Notes: generated from the letters alone by a model not told the origin. A stretch of 64,000 bases of DNA from Streptomyces sp. HNM0574 (GCF_012726235.1 NZ_JAASAH010000005.1:1-64000), one strand, 5' to 3'; shown: positions 17,137-26,097, numbered from the stretch's first letter. A program made the numbers and translations.

Positions 17137-17670
17137 TCAGCGCACCGCTTCCAGGACGTCGGTGCAGCCGAGGGCGTCCGCGATCTCCGAGAGCGCGTCC
17201 TCGGGGGTGAGGGTGATCAGGGCCTTCTCGTCCATGCCGAGGTCCGAGAGCAGGTCGGCCGCGCCCAGCGGTCCCGGCGGGGCGTCCGGCTCCTCCGTGT
17301 CGCTGTCGTCGGCGGTGGAGTTCTCCGGCTCGCCGTCCTCCGTGCCGTCCAGGTCGACGAGCTGGTCGAGCGCGTCCGGGTCCTCCGGTTCGCGGCCCAG
17401 CAGTTCGTCGGAGAGCAGTATCTCGCCGTAGCTGCTGCGCATCGCTGCGGCGGCGTCCGAGACGAAGACGCGCGGGTCGTCCTCGCCGTCGATCCGGACG
17501 ACGCCGAACCACACACCCTCCTGCTCGATGCAGACGAGCACGGTCTCGTCGTCGGTCGTGGCCTCCCGGGCCAGGTCGGCCAGGTCGGCGAGGGTCTCCA
17601 CATCGTCGAGCTCCGTGTCGCTCGCTTCCCACCCGTCTTCGGTGCGCGCGAGCAGTGCGGCGAAATACAC
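17137..17670 (-). CDS. tRNA adenosine deaminase-associated protein
   Basis: An acidic protein of 177 residues starting at GTG 17670 (VYFAALLARTEDGWEASDTELDD) with GGGAGAG 6 bases upstream. It has an alpha/beta N-terminal domain (1-95, with ETVLVCIEQEGVWFGVVRIDGEDDPRVFVSD), an acidic low-complexity middle, and a helical C-terminus (ALITLTPEDALSEIADALGCTDVLEAVR). The name reflects its constant position before tadA in actinobacteria; the biochemical role is unknown. It probably shares an operon with tadA. Confidence 0.8.
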   Translation of the reverse strand: MYFAALLARTEDGWEASDTELDDVETLADLADLAREATTDDETVLVCIEQEGVWFGVVRIDGEDDPRVFVSDAAAAMRSSYGEILLSDELLGREPEDPDALDQLVDLDGTEDGEPENSTADDSDTEEPDAPPGPLGAADLLSDLGMDEKALITLTPEDALSEIADALGCTDVLEAVR

Positions 17671-17889
17671 CGTGACTCTCCCACTGGTTTCTGAAGTGCC
17701 CGAGTCCTGCTGACGAGGACTGTTCCCCCGCCCCTCGGAATCGTGGCAGAAACCGGCGCTGTGAGAAGGGTCTTCGGCGGTGCGTCTTGGCGAGGATTGC
17801 CCGGATCGTGCGCGCCGCCACTCACTTGATGACGTACGGCGACGGATCAACGACGTACCGTCACGTCGATCGGGGTGCCGCGGGCGGGG

Positions 17890-18093
17890 CTACAGGCGGA
17901 AGGAGCGCATGCGCATCGCGTGCCGCATGCGTTCGGCGCGGGCCCGGCGGGGCTGCACGCGGTCGCGGAGTTCCTTCGCCTCGTTCAGCTCTCGGAGAAA
18001 GCGGGCCCGTCGGCGGAGCCGTTCCGCTTCGGCGGCCTTGCTCCCTGCTGCGGCGGTTTTCCCGGAATCCCCGGGCTGGCGCGGGTCGGGCAT
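17890..18093 (-). CDS. Small basic helical protein
   Basis: A 67-residue protein rich in Arg, Ala and Glu ([42 protein letters not shown]), predicted as one long charged helix. The ATG at 18093 is chosen because GGAGG lies 8 bases upstream; an ATG three codons earlier lacks this. The charge pattern would suit binding to nucleic acid or a protein partner, but no family is recognised. It is divergent from upp. Confidence 0.65.
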   Translation of the reverse strand: MPDPRQPGDSGKTAAAGSKAAEAERLRRRARFLRELNEAKELRDRVQPRRARAERMRHAMRMRSFRL

Positions 18094-18186
18094 CGGCAAC
18101 ACCTCCGGCGTCCGTCCCTACCTTCCCCCCACGCGACGTGGGTACGCCAGTACGGAGCGGCCATGCGGCTCGGTTACTGTCGAAGG

Positions 18187-18822
18187 ATGCGGACCCACGT
18201 CGTCGACCACCCGCTGGTGGCGCACAAACTGACCACCCTGCGCGATGAGCGCACCGACTCCCCGACCTTCCGTCGGCTGGCCGATGAGCTGGTGACGCTG
18301 CTCGCCTACGAGGCGACGAGGGACGTGCGCACCGAAGAGGTCGCCATCAACTCCCCGGTCACCCGGACCACCGGCGTGCGGCTCAAGCACCCGCGCCCCC
18401 TGGTCGTCCCGATCCTGCGGGCCGGGCTCGGCATGCTGGAGGGCATGGTCCGGCTGCTGCCGACCGCCGAGGTCGGCTTCCTCGGCATGATCCGCGACGA
18501 GGAGACGCTCCAGGCGTCGACGTACGCGACGCGCATGCCCGACGACCTCTCCGGCCGCCAGGTGTACGTGCTCGACCCGATGCTCGCGACGGGCGGCACC
18601 CTCGTCGCCGCGATCCAGGAGCTCATCGAGCGCGGCGCCGACGACGTGACGGCGCTGTGCCTGCTCGCCGCCCCCGAGGGCGTCGAGGTCATGGAGCGCG
18701 AGCTGAGCGGCACCCCGGTGACGGTCGTGACCGCCTCCATCGACGAACGGCTCGACGAGCAGGGCTACATCGTCCCCGGCCTCGGCGACGCCGGCGACCG
18801 GATGTACGGCACCGCGGGCTGA
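18187..18822 (+). CDS. upp: Uracil phosphoribosyltransferase
   Basis: A protein of 211 residues. It converts uracil and PRPP to UMP in pyrimidine salvage. The PRPP-binding loop [18 protein letters not shown], the [19 protein letters not shown] segment, and the C-terminal [25 protein letters not shown] uracil-binding region are all intact. Length matches the family (about 210). It is monocistronic, followed by a terminator. The start ATG at 18187 has AAGG next to it. Confidence 0.95.
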   Translation: MRTHVVDHPLVAHKLTTLRDERTDSPTFRRLADELVTLLAYEATRDVRTEEVAINSPVTRTTGVRLKHPRPLVVPILRAGLGMLEGMVRLLPTAEVGFLGMIRDEETLQASTYATRMPDDLSGRQVYVLDPMLATGGTLVAAIQELIERGADDVTALCLLAAPEGVEVMERELSGTPVTVVTASIDERLDEQGYIVPGLGDAGDRMYGTAG

Positions 18823-18846
18823 CCGGACCGCACCCCGGAAACACCG

Positions 18847-18877
18847 CACCCGGCTCCCTCGACGAGGGGGCCGGGTG
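18847..18877 (+). terminator. Terminator after upp
   Basis: CACCCGGCTCCCTC pairs with GAGGGGGCCGGGTG around GAC and is followed by TTGTCG. It may serve the convergent LytR_C gene as well. Confidence 0.7.
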
Positions 18878-18892
18878 TTGTCGTACGGGCGC

Positions 18893-19573
18893 TCAGCGCT
18901 CGCAGCGGCTGGGGGAGGGCTTCGGGGACGGCTCGGGGTTGTTCAGCGCGTCCAGGGCCTTCTCGGCGTCCTGCTTCTTCGCCAGCTTCTTGAAGCCGTC
19001 GCCGATGACGAGGTCGACGTCCGAGCCCTTGCGGTCCTCGTACTTCTTCTCGCCGCCCGCGACCTGCGTGCCCAGTACGGCGAGGCTCGCGGTGGTGTCC
19101 TTGCCCGGCGCCCCGACGAGCAGGGCCGAGCCCTTGACCTTCTTGTCCAGCGCGGGCGGGGCGTTGCCCACCTCGCCCGGCTTGAAGCCGCGCTTCTTGA
19201 GCTCGTCCGAGGTCCGCTGCGCGAGCCCGCTCCGGTCCGTCGCGTTCAGGACGTTGACGGTGATGCTCTTCGGCGCCGGGTACTTCACGTCGCTCTTCGC
19301 CGGGTCCGGGGCGGGCTTGTCGTCCTTGGCGGAGCCGGGGGCCGCGCAGTCCGGGGGCGAGTCCTTCTTGCCGGAGGCGCTGGCCTGGCTGCTGCCGCCG
19401 GTGAAGGCGTCGAGGAGCTGGAGCGAGCCCCATCCCAGCAGGCTGAGCGTGGCGATCACGGCGACGGTCGCGAACGCCGTCTTCCGCCGGCCACGCGGCC
19501 TGCGCATGCGCGGGTAGCGGTCACCTTTGACGCGGTATTTGCCGCCCATGCCGGGGGGAGTGAGCATGCTCAT
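18893..19573 (-). CDS. LytR_C-domain membrane-anchored protein
   Basis: A protein of 226 residues. After a basic N-terminus (KYRVKGDRYPRMRRPRGRRK) there is one transmembrane helix (about 32-55), a Ser/Gly/Lys-rich linker, and a LytR C-terminal domain (about 100-200: ITVNVLNATDRSGLAQRTSDELKKRGFKPGEVGNAPP). This domain occurs at the end of LCP cell-wall ligases and alone in actinobacteria, exposed outside the membrane. The role is probably in the cell envelope, but no activity is established. No strong ribosome site precedes either nearby ATG (19573 or 19567). Confidence 0.8.
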   Translation of the reverse strand: MSMLTPPGMGGKYRVKGDRYPRMRRPRGRRKTAFATVAVIATLSLLGWGSLQLLDAFTGGSSQASASGKKDSPPDCAAPGSAKDDKPAPDPAKSDVKYPAPKSITVNVLNATDRSGLAQRTSDELKKRGFKPGEVGNAPPALDKKVKGSALLVGAPGKDTTASLAVLGTQVAGGEKKYEDRKGSDVDLVIGDGFKKLAKKQDAEKALDALNNPEPSPKPSPSRCER

Positions 19574-19741
19574 GTGCGCAGCGTAATGCGGGGTGACAGA
19601 GCTGCCTACTAAACGATCAGCCCATTACGCCGACCCCGCCCCAATTGACCCCGAATGGCTGCCCGGACGGGACGGCGGACGTAGGCCGACGGGGGCGGAC
19701 GGAGGGCCCGGCGGGGGACGGGTGTACGGAGGCGCGGCCCG

Positions 19742-20038
19742 TCAGTCGAGTTCGAGGACGCGGGCGTGCAGGACCTGGCGCTGCTGGAGCGCGGCGCGCA
19801 CCGCGCGGTGCAGGCCGTCCTCCAGATACAGGTCGCCCTGCCACTTCACGACGTGGGCGAAGAGATCGCCGTAGAAGGTCGAGTCCTCGGCCAGGAGCGT
19901 CTCGAGATCGAGCTGGCCCTTGGTGGTGACCAGTTGGTCAAGGCGCACCGGGCGAGGAGCGACATCCGCCCACTGGCGGGTGCTCTCCCGGCCATGGTCG
20001 GGGTACGGCCGCCCGTTTCCGATTCGCTTGAAGATCAC
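19742..20038 (-). CDS. Conserved small protein with ParB-like motif
   Basis: A protein of 98 residues starting at GTG. The segment GDLYLEDGLHRAVRAALQQRQVLHARVLEL resembles the DG-x-HR-xx-AA turn of the ParB/sulfiredoxin fold. Similar actinobacterial proteins are, as I recall, sometimes labelled VapB-type antitoxins, but no toxin gene is adjacent here, so I do not adopt that name. It stands between the LytR_C gene and the M28 peptidase gene, all on the minus strand. Confidence 0.65.
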   Translation of the reverse strand: MIFKRIGNGRPYPDHGRESTRQWADVAPRPVRLDQLVTTKGQLDLETLLAEDSTFYGDLFAHVVKWQGDLYLEDGLHRAVRAALQQRQVLHARVLELD

Positions 20039-20175
20039 ACGGAAAGCCTACCGGGACGTCGGGGCCCGGCGCAGCCTCCGGTGGGCGCCTGTACCTCGTA
20101 CCGGCGGCTGTGACCGCGTCCCGTGGGAGCGTGCTCCGATGCGTGATAGTAGGCCGACGGGGGATGAACCCGGCG

Positions 20176-21720
20176 TTACGGAAGGGCGTCCGCCGACCAC
20201 GCGTAGTGGCCGACGGCGTCGGCGATCACCTTGACGTTGACGTCGAACGCCCGGTGGTCGAGGTTGTCCAAGCCGTCGCACTCGCGGTGGTAGCAGGGGT
20301 CGTACGGTTCGCCCGCCTCGCCGCCCCACAGTTCGCGCTCCGCCCGGCCCTTGGTGTCCTCGGCGCCGGTGAACGTGCCGCCGGACGGGATGCCGGCGGC
20401 GACGAACGGGGCGTAGTCGGAGCGGCCGTCGAAGTCCTTGCCGCGCGGGGTGTGGCCGTGCGAGGTGAGGAACTCCTCGATGCCGCGCTCCAGTTGGCCC
20501 GAACCCTCGGGGCCCGGGCCCGCGCCGTCGCCGTCGGAGTCGTCCCCGTCGTAGACGAACAGGCCCGGGTTGGGGGAGGCGATCATGTCGAAGTTCAGGT
20601 AGAGCGCGATGCGTTCGCGCGCGTGCCGGGGGAGTTCCCGGACGTACGCCTCGGAGCCCTGGAGGCCCATCTCCTCGGCGGACCAGAGGGCGAAGCGCAC
20701 CTTGTTCGGGGGCCGTCCGTCCGTCTTCAGGTCGGTGGCCTCGGCGAGGCTCTGGGCGGACTCCAGGATTCCGGCCGCTCCGGAGGCGTTGTCGTTGATG
20801 CCGGGGCCCTCGTGCACCGAGTCGAGATGGGCGCCGAGCATCACGACCCGGTCCGCGTCGCCGCCCGGGGTCTCGGCGAGGACGTTGGCGGTGCGGCGCC
20901 GCTCCCGGAGCTCGCGCAGGTCCACCGTCAGCGAGACCTTGTCCTCGCGGGCCGCCTTCGCCAGGCGCTCGCCGTCCTGCCGGGTCAGGCCGCCGGTGGG
21001 GATGCGGGCGGCGTCCGGGGTGTCGAGGCTGCCGTGCAGCGGTCCGTCCTCGGTGTTGTAGATCAACGCCGCGGCGGCGCCCGCCTGATGGGCCGCCGCC
21101 TGCTTCTCGGCGAAGGTGCAGCCGCCGCGCCGGATCAGCGCGATCCTGCCGTCGAAGTCGCCGGAGTAGTCCGCCGGTTCGCAGCCGGTGCTCTTGTCCT
21201 TGTCCGGGGGCACCTCGCGCAGCTGCGCCTTGGTGCCGCCCTTCGGCGTGCTCCGGCTGTACTTCAGCAGGCTCACCGGGACGCCGGCCTCGTGGGGCGC
21301 GTGCACCGTCAGCTGCTGCGCGACGGCCTCGCGGTAGGTGAACGTGAAGTGCTGGTACGTGACCTCGTACCCCGCGTCCCGCAGCACCTTCGCCGCGTAC
21401 CGGGCCGACCTCGCGTGCCCCTCGGTCCCCGCCGCGCGGTTCCCGCCGCTCGCGCGTGCGGCGGCGTCGAGCGCCCGTACGTGCTCCATCGCGCCGTCCG
21501 CGCCGGAACGCCGGACGAGCTCGCGCGCCTGGCGGTCGCCCTCGCTCTCCGGTGCGCGGGCCCCCGCGGAGGCCGTCGCCGGCGTCGAGGCCGGGGCGGG
21601 GGAGAGGAGGAGGGGGACGGCGAGTGCGGTGGTGACGGCGGCGGCCAGGGCGCGGTGGCGGGTGCGGCGCGCGGTGGGGGCTCGGGTGCCTCGGTGACCT
21701 CTGCGGTGTGAAGCGTGCAC
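20176..21720 (-). CDS. Secreted M28-family zinc aminopeptidase with PA domain
   Basis: A protein of 514 residues starting at GTG 21720 with GGAAGG upstream. A basic n-region and hydrophobic stretch (ALAAAVTTALAVPLLLSPAPA) form a signal peptide. A PA insert domain (about 190-280, ALIRRGGCTFAEKQAAAHQAGAAAALIYNTEDG) precedes the di-zinc peptidase: GAHLDSVHEGPGINDNASG (His and bridging Asp), SAEEMGLQGS (catalytic and ligand Glu), LNFDMIASPN (Asp), SDYAPF, and a late His in YHREC. Family members such as the S. griseus aminopeptidase remove hydrophobic N-terminal residues from peptides outside the cell. It is transcribed alone. Confidence 0.9.
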   Translation of the reverse strand: MHASHRRGHRGTRAPTARRTRHRALAAAVTTALAVPLLLSPAPASTPATASAGARAPESEGDRQARELVRRSGADGAMEHVRALDAAARASGGNRAAGTEGHARSARYAAKVLRDAGYEVTYQHFTFTYREAVAQQLTVHAPHEAGVPVSLLKYSRSTPKGGTKAQLREVPPDKDKSTGCEPADYSGDFDGRIALIRRGGCTFAEKQAAAHQAGAAAALIYNTEDGPLHGSLDTPDAARIPTGGLTRQDGERLAKAAREDKVSLTVDLRELRERRRTANVLAETPGGDADRVVMLGAHLDSVHEGPGINDNASGAAGILESAQSLAEATDLKTDGRPPNKVRFALWSAEEMGLQGSEAYVRELPRHARERIALYLNFDMIASPNPGLFVYDGDDSDGDGAGPGPEGSGQLERGIEEFLTSHGHTPRGKDFDGRSDYAPFVAAGIPSGGTFTGAEDTKGRAERELWGGEAGEPYDPCYHRECDGLDNLDHRAFDVNVKVIADAVGHYAWSADALP

Positions 21721-21963
21721 AGTCGGGTTCCTTCCGGTTCCCCACGGCGGTGACGGGCCGTGGGCCGGGGGCTGTGGCTTGGGGGCTCGGGGTCTTCGGG
21801 GTGTGCGCGGGCCGGGGCTCGCGGCTGGGTGCGGGGTGGTCCCGGGCGCCGGCGTTCGCGTGACGGGCGGTGTCCGGCTACCAGGCTGCGTCAGCTCCCG
21901 CGATCGTGCCTGTTCGCGGCCGGCTTGCGGGGGCGGGGCGCCTGTGCGGGCCCGGAAAAGGGT

Positions 21964-21992
21964 GAGGCCCGGACCGTGGGGGTCCGGGCCTC
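21964..21992 (-). terminator. Terminator after the acyltransferase gene
   Basis: GAGGCCCGGACC (21964-21975) pairs with GGTCCGGGCCTC (21981-21992). It is 63 bases past the acyltransferase stop on the minus strand. The rest of 21721-22054 holds the M28 gene leader and no ORF I can support. Confidence 0.7.
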
Positions 21993-22054
21993 GGTTTGTT
22001 CTCACGTCGCGCGCCGGTGGGGCGCGGAAGTTCCCGTCGGGCGGCGGGAGTTGG

Positions 22055-23467
22055 TCAGCCGCTGTGGGTGAGCTGCTCCTGCTGCTGAGGCTGTGGCTGC
22101 CGTGGCTCGGGGGCCGGGGCGCCGGAGCCGCTCGGTGCGGTGGACACGCGCCGGCGGGCCTCGGCGGCCGGGTCCTCCTTGAAGGCCCAGGTCATCTTCG
22201 GCTCCATGGCGAAGCGGAAGACGCGCTGCACGGGCGTGGTGCACAGCACGGTGACGACGGCCGCCGCGATGACGGTGACGACCACCGCGCCCCACGGCGT
22301 GTGCGGCCAGTCCGCCTCGTACCAGTCCCAGAAGCGGGAGCCCTTGGCGAGGAAGCCGTGCAGCAGGTAGCCGTACAGCGTTCCGGCGCCGAGGACGGTG
22401 AACCACATGTGGCGGCGCGGCACCCAGGCGAGGAAGCAGGCGGTGAGGACCATCGAGCAGCCGAACATCGCCAGCGTCATGACCACGCCGACCCACCACG
22501 GGACGCCCAGTTCCTGCGCGCTGTCGCGGTGGTAGAACCACTGCGAGTTCATGCGCTCGACGGCCCAGTAGGAGAAGACCAGCGAGGCGAGGACGACCGG
22601 GACGGACAGCAGGCGTGCCTGGCGCGTCCGGACGAGGTCGAAGTGCTCGGGCTTGAGGAAGAGGCCGATCACGAAGAACGGCAGGAACTGCAGGACCCGT
22701 TGGAGGTCCAGGTCGTCACCGATGTCCGGCGAGATGGACGCCAGGACGGCGATGCCGAGGGCCAGCGGGACCGGCCAGCGCACCATCTTCCACAGCGGGG
22801 TGGTGAGCCGCCAGATGAACAGCGCGATGAGGAACCAGGTGAGGTACCAGGGGTCCAGCAGGCTGATCGGGTAACCCGGGTCGTCGTCGGCGTAGCGCTT
22901 GAACAGCGTGTACGCGATCTCGAACAGGATGTACGGCACGGCGATGCCCGTCACCAGCCGCTTGAGCTGGTGCGGCTTGCCCTGGAAACTCCGGGAGAAA
23001 TAGCCGGAGATGACCATGAAGGCCGGCATGTGGAACGCGTAAACGAAAATGTAGAGCGCGGCCGCCGCCCGTGAGTCGTCCCTCAGCGGTTCCCAGGAAT
23101 GGCCGAGAGCGACGAGGACGATGGCCAGATATTTGGCGTTGTCGAAGAACGGGTCCCGTGCTTTCGCCTGGGATTTCGCCGGTGCCTCCTGGCCGGTGGA
23201 CGCGGTCGGCCCGGCGCTGCGGGAACCGCTTCCGGTCAGTGCGGCGGCCTTGGCCCTGGCGCCCGCCCTGGCCTTGGCGGTGAAGCGGCGGGGGGCGGCA
23301 TGGGCGGCGCGGCCGCCCTGGCGGGAATCGTGCGGGGGTTGTTCCGGTGGGGGTTCCGGGCGCGACGCCTGGGGTGGTGCGGCGCCGGGCACGGCGTCGG
23401 GGTGTTCGGGACGGGCCGGGGGAAGCGGGGAGCGCGGGGAAGAGCGCTGATGCAGGCCATCGGTCAT
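22055..23467 (-). CDS. Integral membrane acyltransferase (acyltransferase 3 family)
   Basis: A protein of 470 residues. A disordered Pro/Ala-rich N-terminus (1-95) leads into a multi-helix membrane domain starting DPFFDNAKYLAIVLVALGHSW, with the family His, then VYAFHMPAFMVISGYFSRSF, and some ten helices in all; the tail is Gln/Pro-rich. This family transfers acyl groups to sugars, glycans or lipids across the membrane. The ATG at 23467 has GGGAGG 4-5 bases upstream. The gene is divergent from the 23808 gene, sharing a region with a BlaI-like operator. Substrate unknown. Confidence 0.85.
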   Translation of the reverse strand: MTDGLHQRSSPRSPLPPARPEHPDAVPGAAPPQASRPEPPPEQPPHDSRQGGRAAHAAPRRFTAKARAGARAKAAALTGSGSRSAGPTASTGQEAPAKSQAKARDPFFDNAKYLAIVLVALGHSWEPLRDDSRAAAALYIFVYAFHMPAFMVISGYFSRSFQGKPHQLKRLVTGIAVPYILFEIAYTLFKRYADDDPGYPISLLDPWYLTWFLIALFIWRLTTPLWKMVRWPVPLALGIAVLASISPDIGDDLDLQRVLQFLPFFVIGLFLKPEHFDLVRTRQARLLSVPVVLASLVFSYWAVERMNSQWFYHRDSAQELGVPWWVGVVMTLAMFGCSMVLTACFLAWVPRRHMWFTVLGAGTLYGYLLHGFLAKGSRFWDWYEADWPHTPWGAVVVTVIAAAVVTVLCTTPVQRVFRFAMEPKMTWAFKEDPAAEARRRVSTAPSGSGAPAPEPRQPQPQQQEQLTHSG

Positions 23468-23697
23468 CGGGCCTCCCGGCAAGGCCTTCTGCCACGTGCT
23501 GCCTGTGCAGAGCGCGAAGCGGCGTGGAACATCGACAGCACTGTAGTAGCGGTGCCGTGGTGCGTAAATTCACCCCCGGGCGCCTGCGGCGGAGCCGAAC
23601 GTACCGAATCGGGACGTGTGGTGCGTGCTGAGGCCCGTGGTGTTGCGGAGGTCGCATCGGGGGCCCTTCTTTCTCCTTCTCGTGTGACCAACTCCCT

Positions 23698-23741
23698 TTG
23701 CGGGAAAGAGCGTTACGCTGTAGTTCTACAGACGTGTAGAA
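23698..23741 (+). promoter_or_regulatory. Candidate promoter with BlaI/MecI-like dyad
   Basis: TTCTACA (23724-23730), GACG and TGTAGAA (23735-23741) form a perfect dyad containing the TACA/TGTA half-sites typical of BlaI/MecI operators. An overlapping dyad CTGTAG-TT-CTACAG spans 23718-23731. TTGCGG (23698) and TAGTTC (23721), 17 bases apart, could be the promoter. A BlaI-family gene lies downstream in the same direction. Confidence 0.6.
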
Positions 23742-23807
23742 GGTGGACGGGGTGGGCCTGCCCCTCCGTCGTACCGATGTCGTCCCGAGGAGGCCGCGTC
23801 CCGTCCC

Positions 23808-24377
23808 ATGAACACTTCCGCGTTCCCCCCTTCGCAGGCCCCGGGTGCCGACCTCGCCCCGGAGGACGTGGCCGACTTCGAGCGCGTACTCGACGACGTC
23901 CTGGCCGGGCCGGAGTTCGCCGGGGACGGGGCGGACGTGCGCGGGCTGCGGGCGCGGGCGGTGCGGGGACGTGCCGGGATCGTCCGGGCCGCGCGGGAGG
24001 AGTACCTCGTCCTCCTGCGGTGGCGGGAGCGGTGGTCGGGCGAGGGCGGGGACGCGACGGCGCTGCCGCTCGTCCTGGGGCTGGTGCCCCGTCTGGGTGC
24101 GGTCGCTGCCGCCTTCTTCCTGCTGTTCGGATACGGGCTCCTGTTCCTGGGGCTGCGCCCCGACCTCGGCTCCACCTGCGTCACCTGCGGCGGCGCCTTC
24201 CTCGCGCTCGCCGTCGCCGGCTGTGTGCCCCTCGGCTGGCTGCTGCTGCGGCGGGAACGGGCCCGCGCGCGGTGGCACGCCGCATTGCGGGACCGTGGCA
24301 TCCTTCCCTTCCTCCGCGGACAGCGCCCGGGCCACGACGCCCGGGACGTGGTGCGTGACGGGCGCCCCGACGGGTAG
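23808..24377 (+). CDS. Membrane protein of unknown function in the BlaI/M56 operon
   Basis: A protein of 189 residues. A hydrophilic helical N-terminal half (VADFERVLDDVLAGPEFAGD, then RGRAGIVRAAREEYLVLLRWRERW) is followed by two transmembrane helices (about 88-112, GLVPRLGAVAAAFFLLFGYGLLFLGL, and 118-145), and a basic cytoplasmic tail. No family is recognised. It is the first gene after the BlaI-like operator, and blaI follows after 155 bases, so co-regulation is likely. GAGGAGG lies 14 bases upstream, further than usual. Confidence 0.7.
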   Translation: MNTSAFPPSQAPGADLAPEDVADFERVLDDVLAGPEFAGDGADVRGLRARAVRGRAGIVRAAREEYLVLLRWRERWSGEGGDATALPLVLGLVPRLGAVAAAFFLLFGYGLLFLGLRPDLGSTCVTCGGAFLALAVAGCVPLGWLLLRRERARARWHAALRDRGILPFLRGQRPGHDARDVVRDGRPDG

Positions 24378-24532
24378 CCGCGCCCCGGGGACGTCACCGG
24401 ACCGGGGCGCGGCGCGGGAGCCGCGGCCGGCGGGGGAGGGCCGGAGCCGAGCGGCTGCCCGCCTCGTCACCCGGGGATGGGACGATGCCCTGACGGCACG
24501 CGCGGGCGACCGCGCAGAAGGGAGACACGGCG

Positions 24533-24997
24533 ATGAACGGGGACCGGAACGGGCAGGAGGACGTGACGGGCAGCCGTGGCCGTGAACACGCCCGCGGCCG
24601 CAGACGCGGACAGGGCGAACTCGAGTCACAGGTGCTGTCCGTACTCGGTACGGCGCCCGAGCCGGTCAGCGCGGCCTGGGTGCAGCAGCGCCTCGGGGGC
24701 GACCTCGCGTACACGACCGTCATCACCATCCTTTCCCGGCTGCTCGCCAAGCAGGCCGTCACCCGGACCCGGGTGGGCCGGTCCTATGTGTGGAGTCCCA
24801 CCGCCGACCAGGCGGGACTGGCCGCGCTGCGGATGCGGCGGGTGCTCGACAGCGAGAAGGACCGGGACGCCGTCCTCGCCAGCTTCGTCTCCTCCCTCTC
24901 GCCCGACGACGAACGCCTCATGCGGGACCTGCTCCGGGAAGCCGGAGTGCCCGATGCCGAGGTCGGCGTCCCCGGTGACGCCGACCGCGAGGAATGA
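24533..24997 (+). CDS. BlaI/MecI/CopY-family transcriptional repressor
   Basis: A protein of 154 residues with a winged helix at about 27-100 (GELESQVLSVLGTAPEPVSAAWVQQRLGGDLAYTTVITILSRLLAKQAVTRTRVGRSYVWSPT) and a C-terminal dimerisation helix region (LDSEKDRDAVLASFVSSLSPDDERLMRDLL). BlaI proteins repress antibiotic-response genes until cleaved after a signal relayed by an M56 membrane protease, and here the M56 gene overlaps the stop codon by ATGA. AAGGGAG precedes the ATG. No beta-lactamase gene is linked, so in this strain the pair probably senses envelope stress or another signal. Confidence 0.9.
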   Translation: MNGDRNGQEDVTGSRGREHARGRRRGQGELESQVLSVLGTAPEPVSAAWVQQRLGGDLAYTTVITILSRLLAKQAVTRTRVGRSYVWSPTADQAGLAALRMRRVLDSEKDRDAVLASFVSSLSPDDERLMRDLLREAGVPDAEVGVPGDADREE

Positions 24998-26097
24998 GCA
25001 TGGGTCTCTTCGTCCTCCTGCCGCTCGTCCTCCCGCTGAGCGCGCTGCCGATCGCGCGCCTCGCGGAACAGCACCTTCATCCGCGCGGCACCACACGGCT
25101 CCTGACCTGCATCGGAGTCGTCCTCGCGCTGTGCAGCACGCTCTGTCTCGGTCTGCTGATGGTCGTCGGGACCGCGCAGCTGCCGGGGAACCCGCTGCCC
25201 GACGGCTGGTCCGACCCGGAGGTCCGGGCGGCCGTTCCCTTCGCCGAGACCACCGGTACGGCGGCGATCGGCGCGCTGGCGCTGGTGCTCGGCTCGTGCG
25301 GGACGGCGCTCTGGCGGCACCGGCGGGTACGGGCGCGGGCCCTGGAGGCCCTCGACGGGCTGCCGTACCGCTCGGACCTCGCCGTGCTCCCCGACAGCCG
25401 CGCCTATGCCTACGCCCTTCCGGGCCCGTTGTCCTTCACCTCTCTCTCCCGGTTCGACGCGTCCCACGTCGTCTCGCCCCTCGTCTCCCCCTTCACGTCG
25501 CGCTTCTCGGGCTCGCTGCTGTCGGGTCCGGGTCCGTACGGGTCGGGGCTGAACCCGGGGTGGCCCCGGGCCGAGGTGCCGGGGCGGGGCCGGGCGGGGC
25601 GGGTCGTCGTGTCGACCGGCATGCTGCGGTCGCTGGCCGGTGACGAGCGGCGGGCGCTCATCGCCCATGAGCGGGCGCACCTGGGGGCCAGGCACCACCG
25701 CTTCCTGCTCGCCTCCCAACTCGCCGCGCGCGCCAATCCGTTGCTCCGGCCGCTCCGGGACGCGGTCGCCTACAGCGCCGAGCGCTGGGCCGACGAGGAG
25801 GCCGCCCGGGCCGTGGGCGACCGCAAGGTCGTCGCCCGCGCCGTGGGCAAGGCGGCGCTGGTGTCACGGGGCGAGGCGATGGCCGGGGTACTGGCCTTCG
25901 CCTCCACCGGTCCGGTGCCGCGCAGGGTCGCCGCGCTGCTCGAACCGACACCGCCGTCCCGCAGTTGGCCGCCGGCGCTGACGCGTGCCGGGCTGGCCGC
26001 CTTCGTGGCCGCCGCCGGGACGGCCGCCTCCGCGCTCTCCTCGCTCAACGCGGCCGTCGCCCTGTTCCTCGTCCTGAAGGCCGCGACCCCGCTGTAG
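24994..26097 (+). CDS. M56-family membrane metallopeptidase (BlaR1/MecR1-like)
   Basis: A protein of 367 residues with transmembrane segments at about 3-22, 35-60, 88-106 and near the C-terminus (ALTRAGLAAFVAAAGTAASAL). The zinc motif HERAH (His225, Glu226, His229) and a downstream Glu in ERWADEEAAR are present. The fourth-position penicillin-binding domain of BlaR1 is absent, as in most actinobacterial M56 proteins. Between AYALPG (139-144) and GRVVVSTGM (about 202) lies a Ser/Gly/Pro-rich insertion of roughly 50 residues not expected in this family. It overlaps blaI by ATGA and likely cleaves or controls BlaI. Confidence 0.85.
   Translation: MSMGLFVLLPLVLPLSALPIARLAEQHLHPRGTTRLLTCIGVVLALCSTLCLGLLMVVGTAQLPGNPLPDGWSDPEVRAAVPFAETTGTAAIGALALVLGSCGTALWRHRRVRARALEALDGLPYRSDLAVLPDSRAYAYALPGPLSFTSLSRFDASHVVSPLVSPFTSRFSGSLLSGPGPYGSGLNPGWPRAEVPGRGRAGRVVVSTGMLRSLAGDERRALIAHERAHLGARHHRFLLASQLAARANPLLRPLRDAVAYSAERWADEEAARAVGDRKVVARAVGKAALVSRGEAMAGVLAFASTGPVPRRVAALLEPTPPSRSWPPALTRAGLAAFVAAAGTAASALSSLNAAVALFLVLKAATPL

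Noticed and set aside
19742..20038. VapB antitoxin of a toxin-antitoxin pair
   Set aside because: No VapC-like PIN gene or other toxin is adjacent, and the motif looks more like ParB.
20176..22005. Earlier start for the M28 peptidase near 22005
   Set aside because: The extra 95 residues are Pro/Arg-rich and precede the signal peptide. GTG 21720 has a ribosome site and places the signal peptide at the N-terminus.
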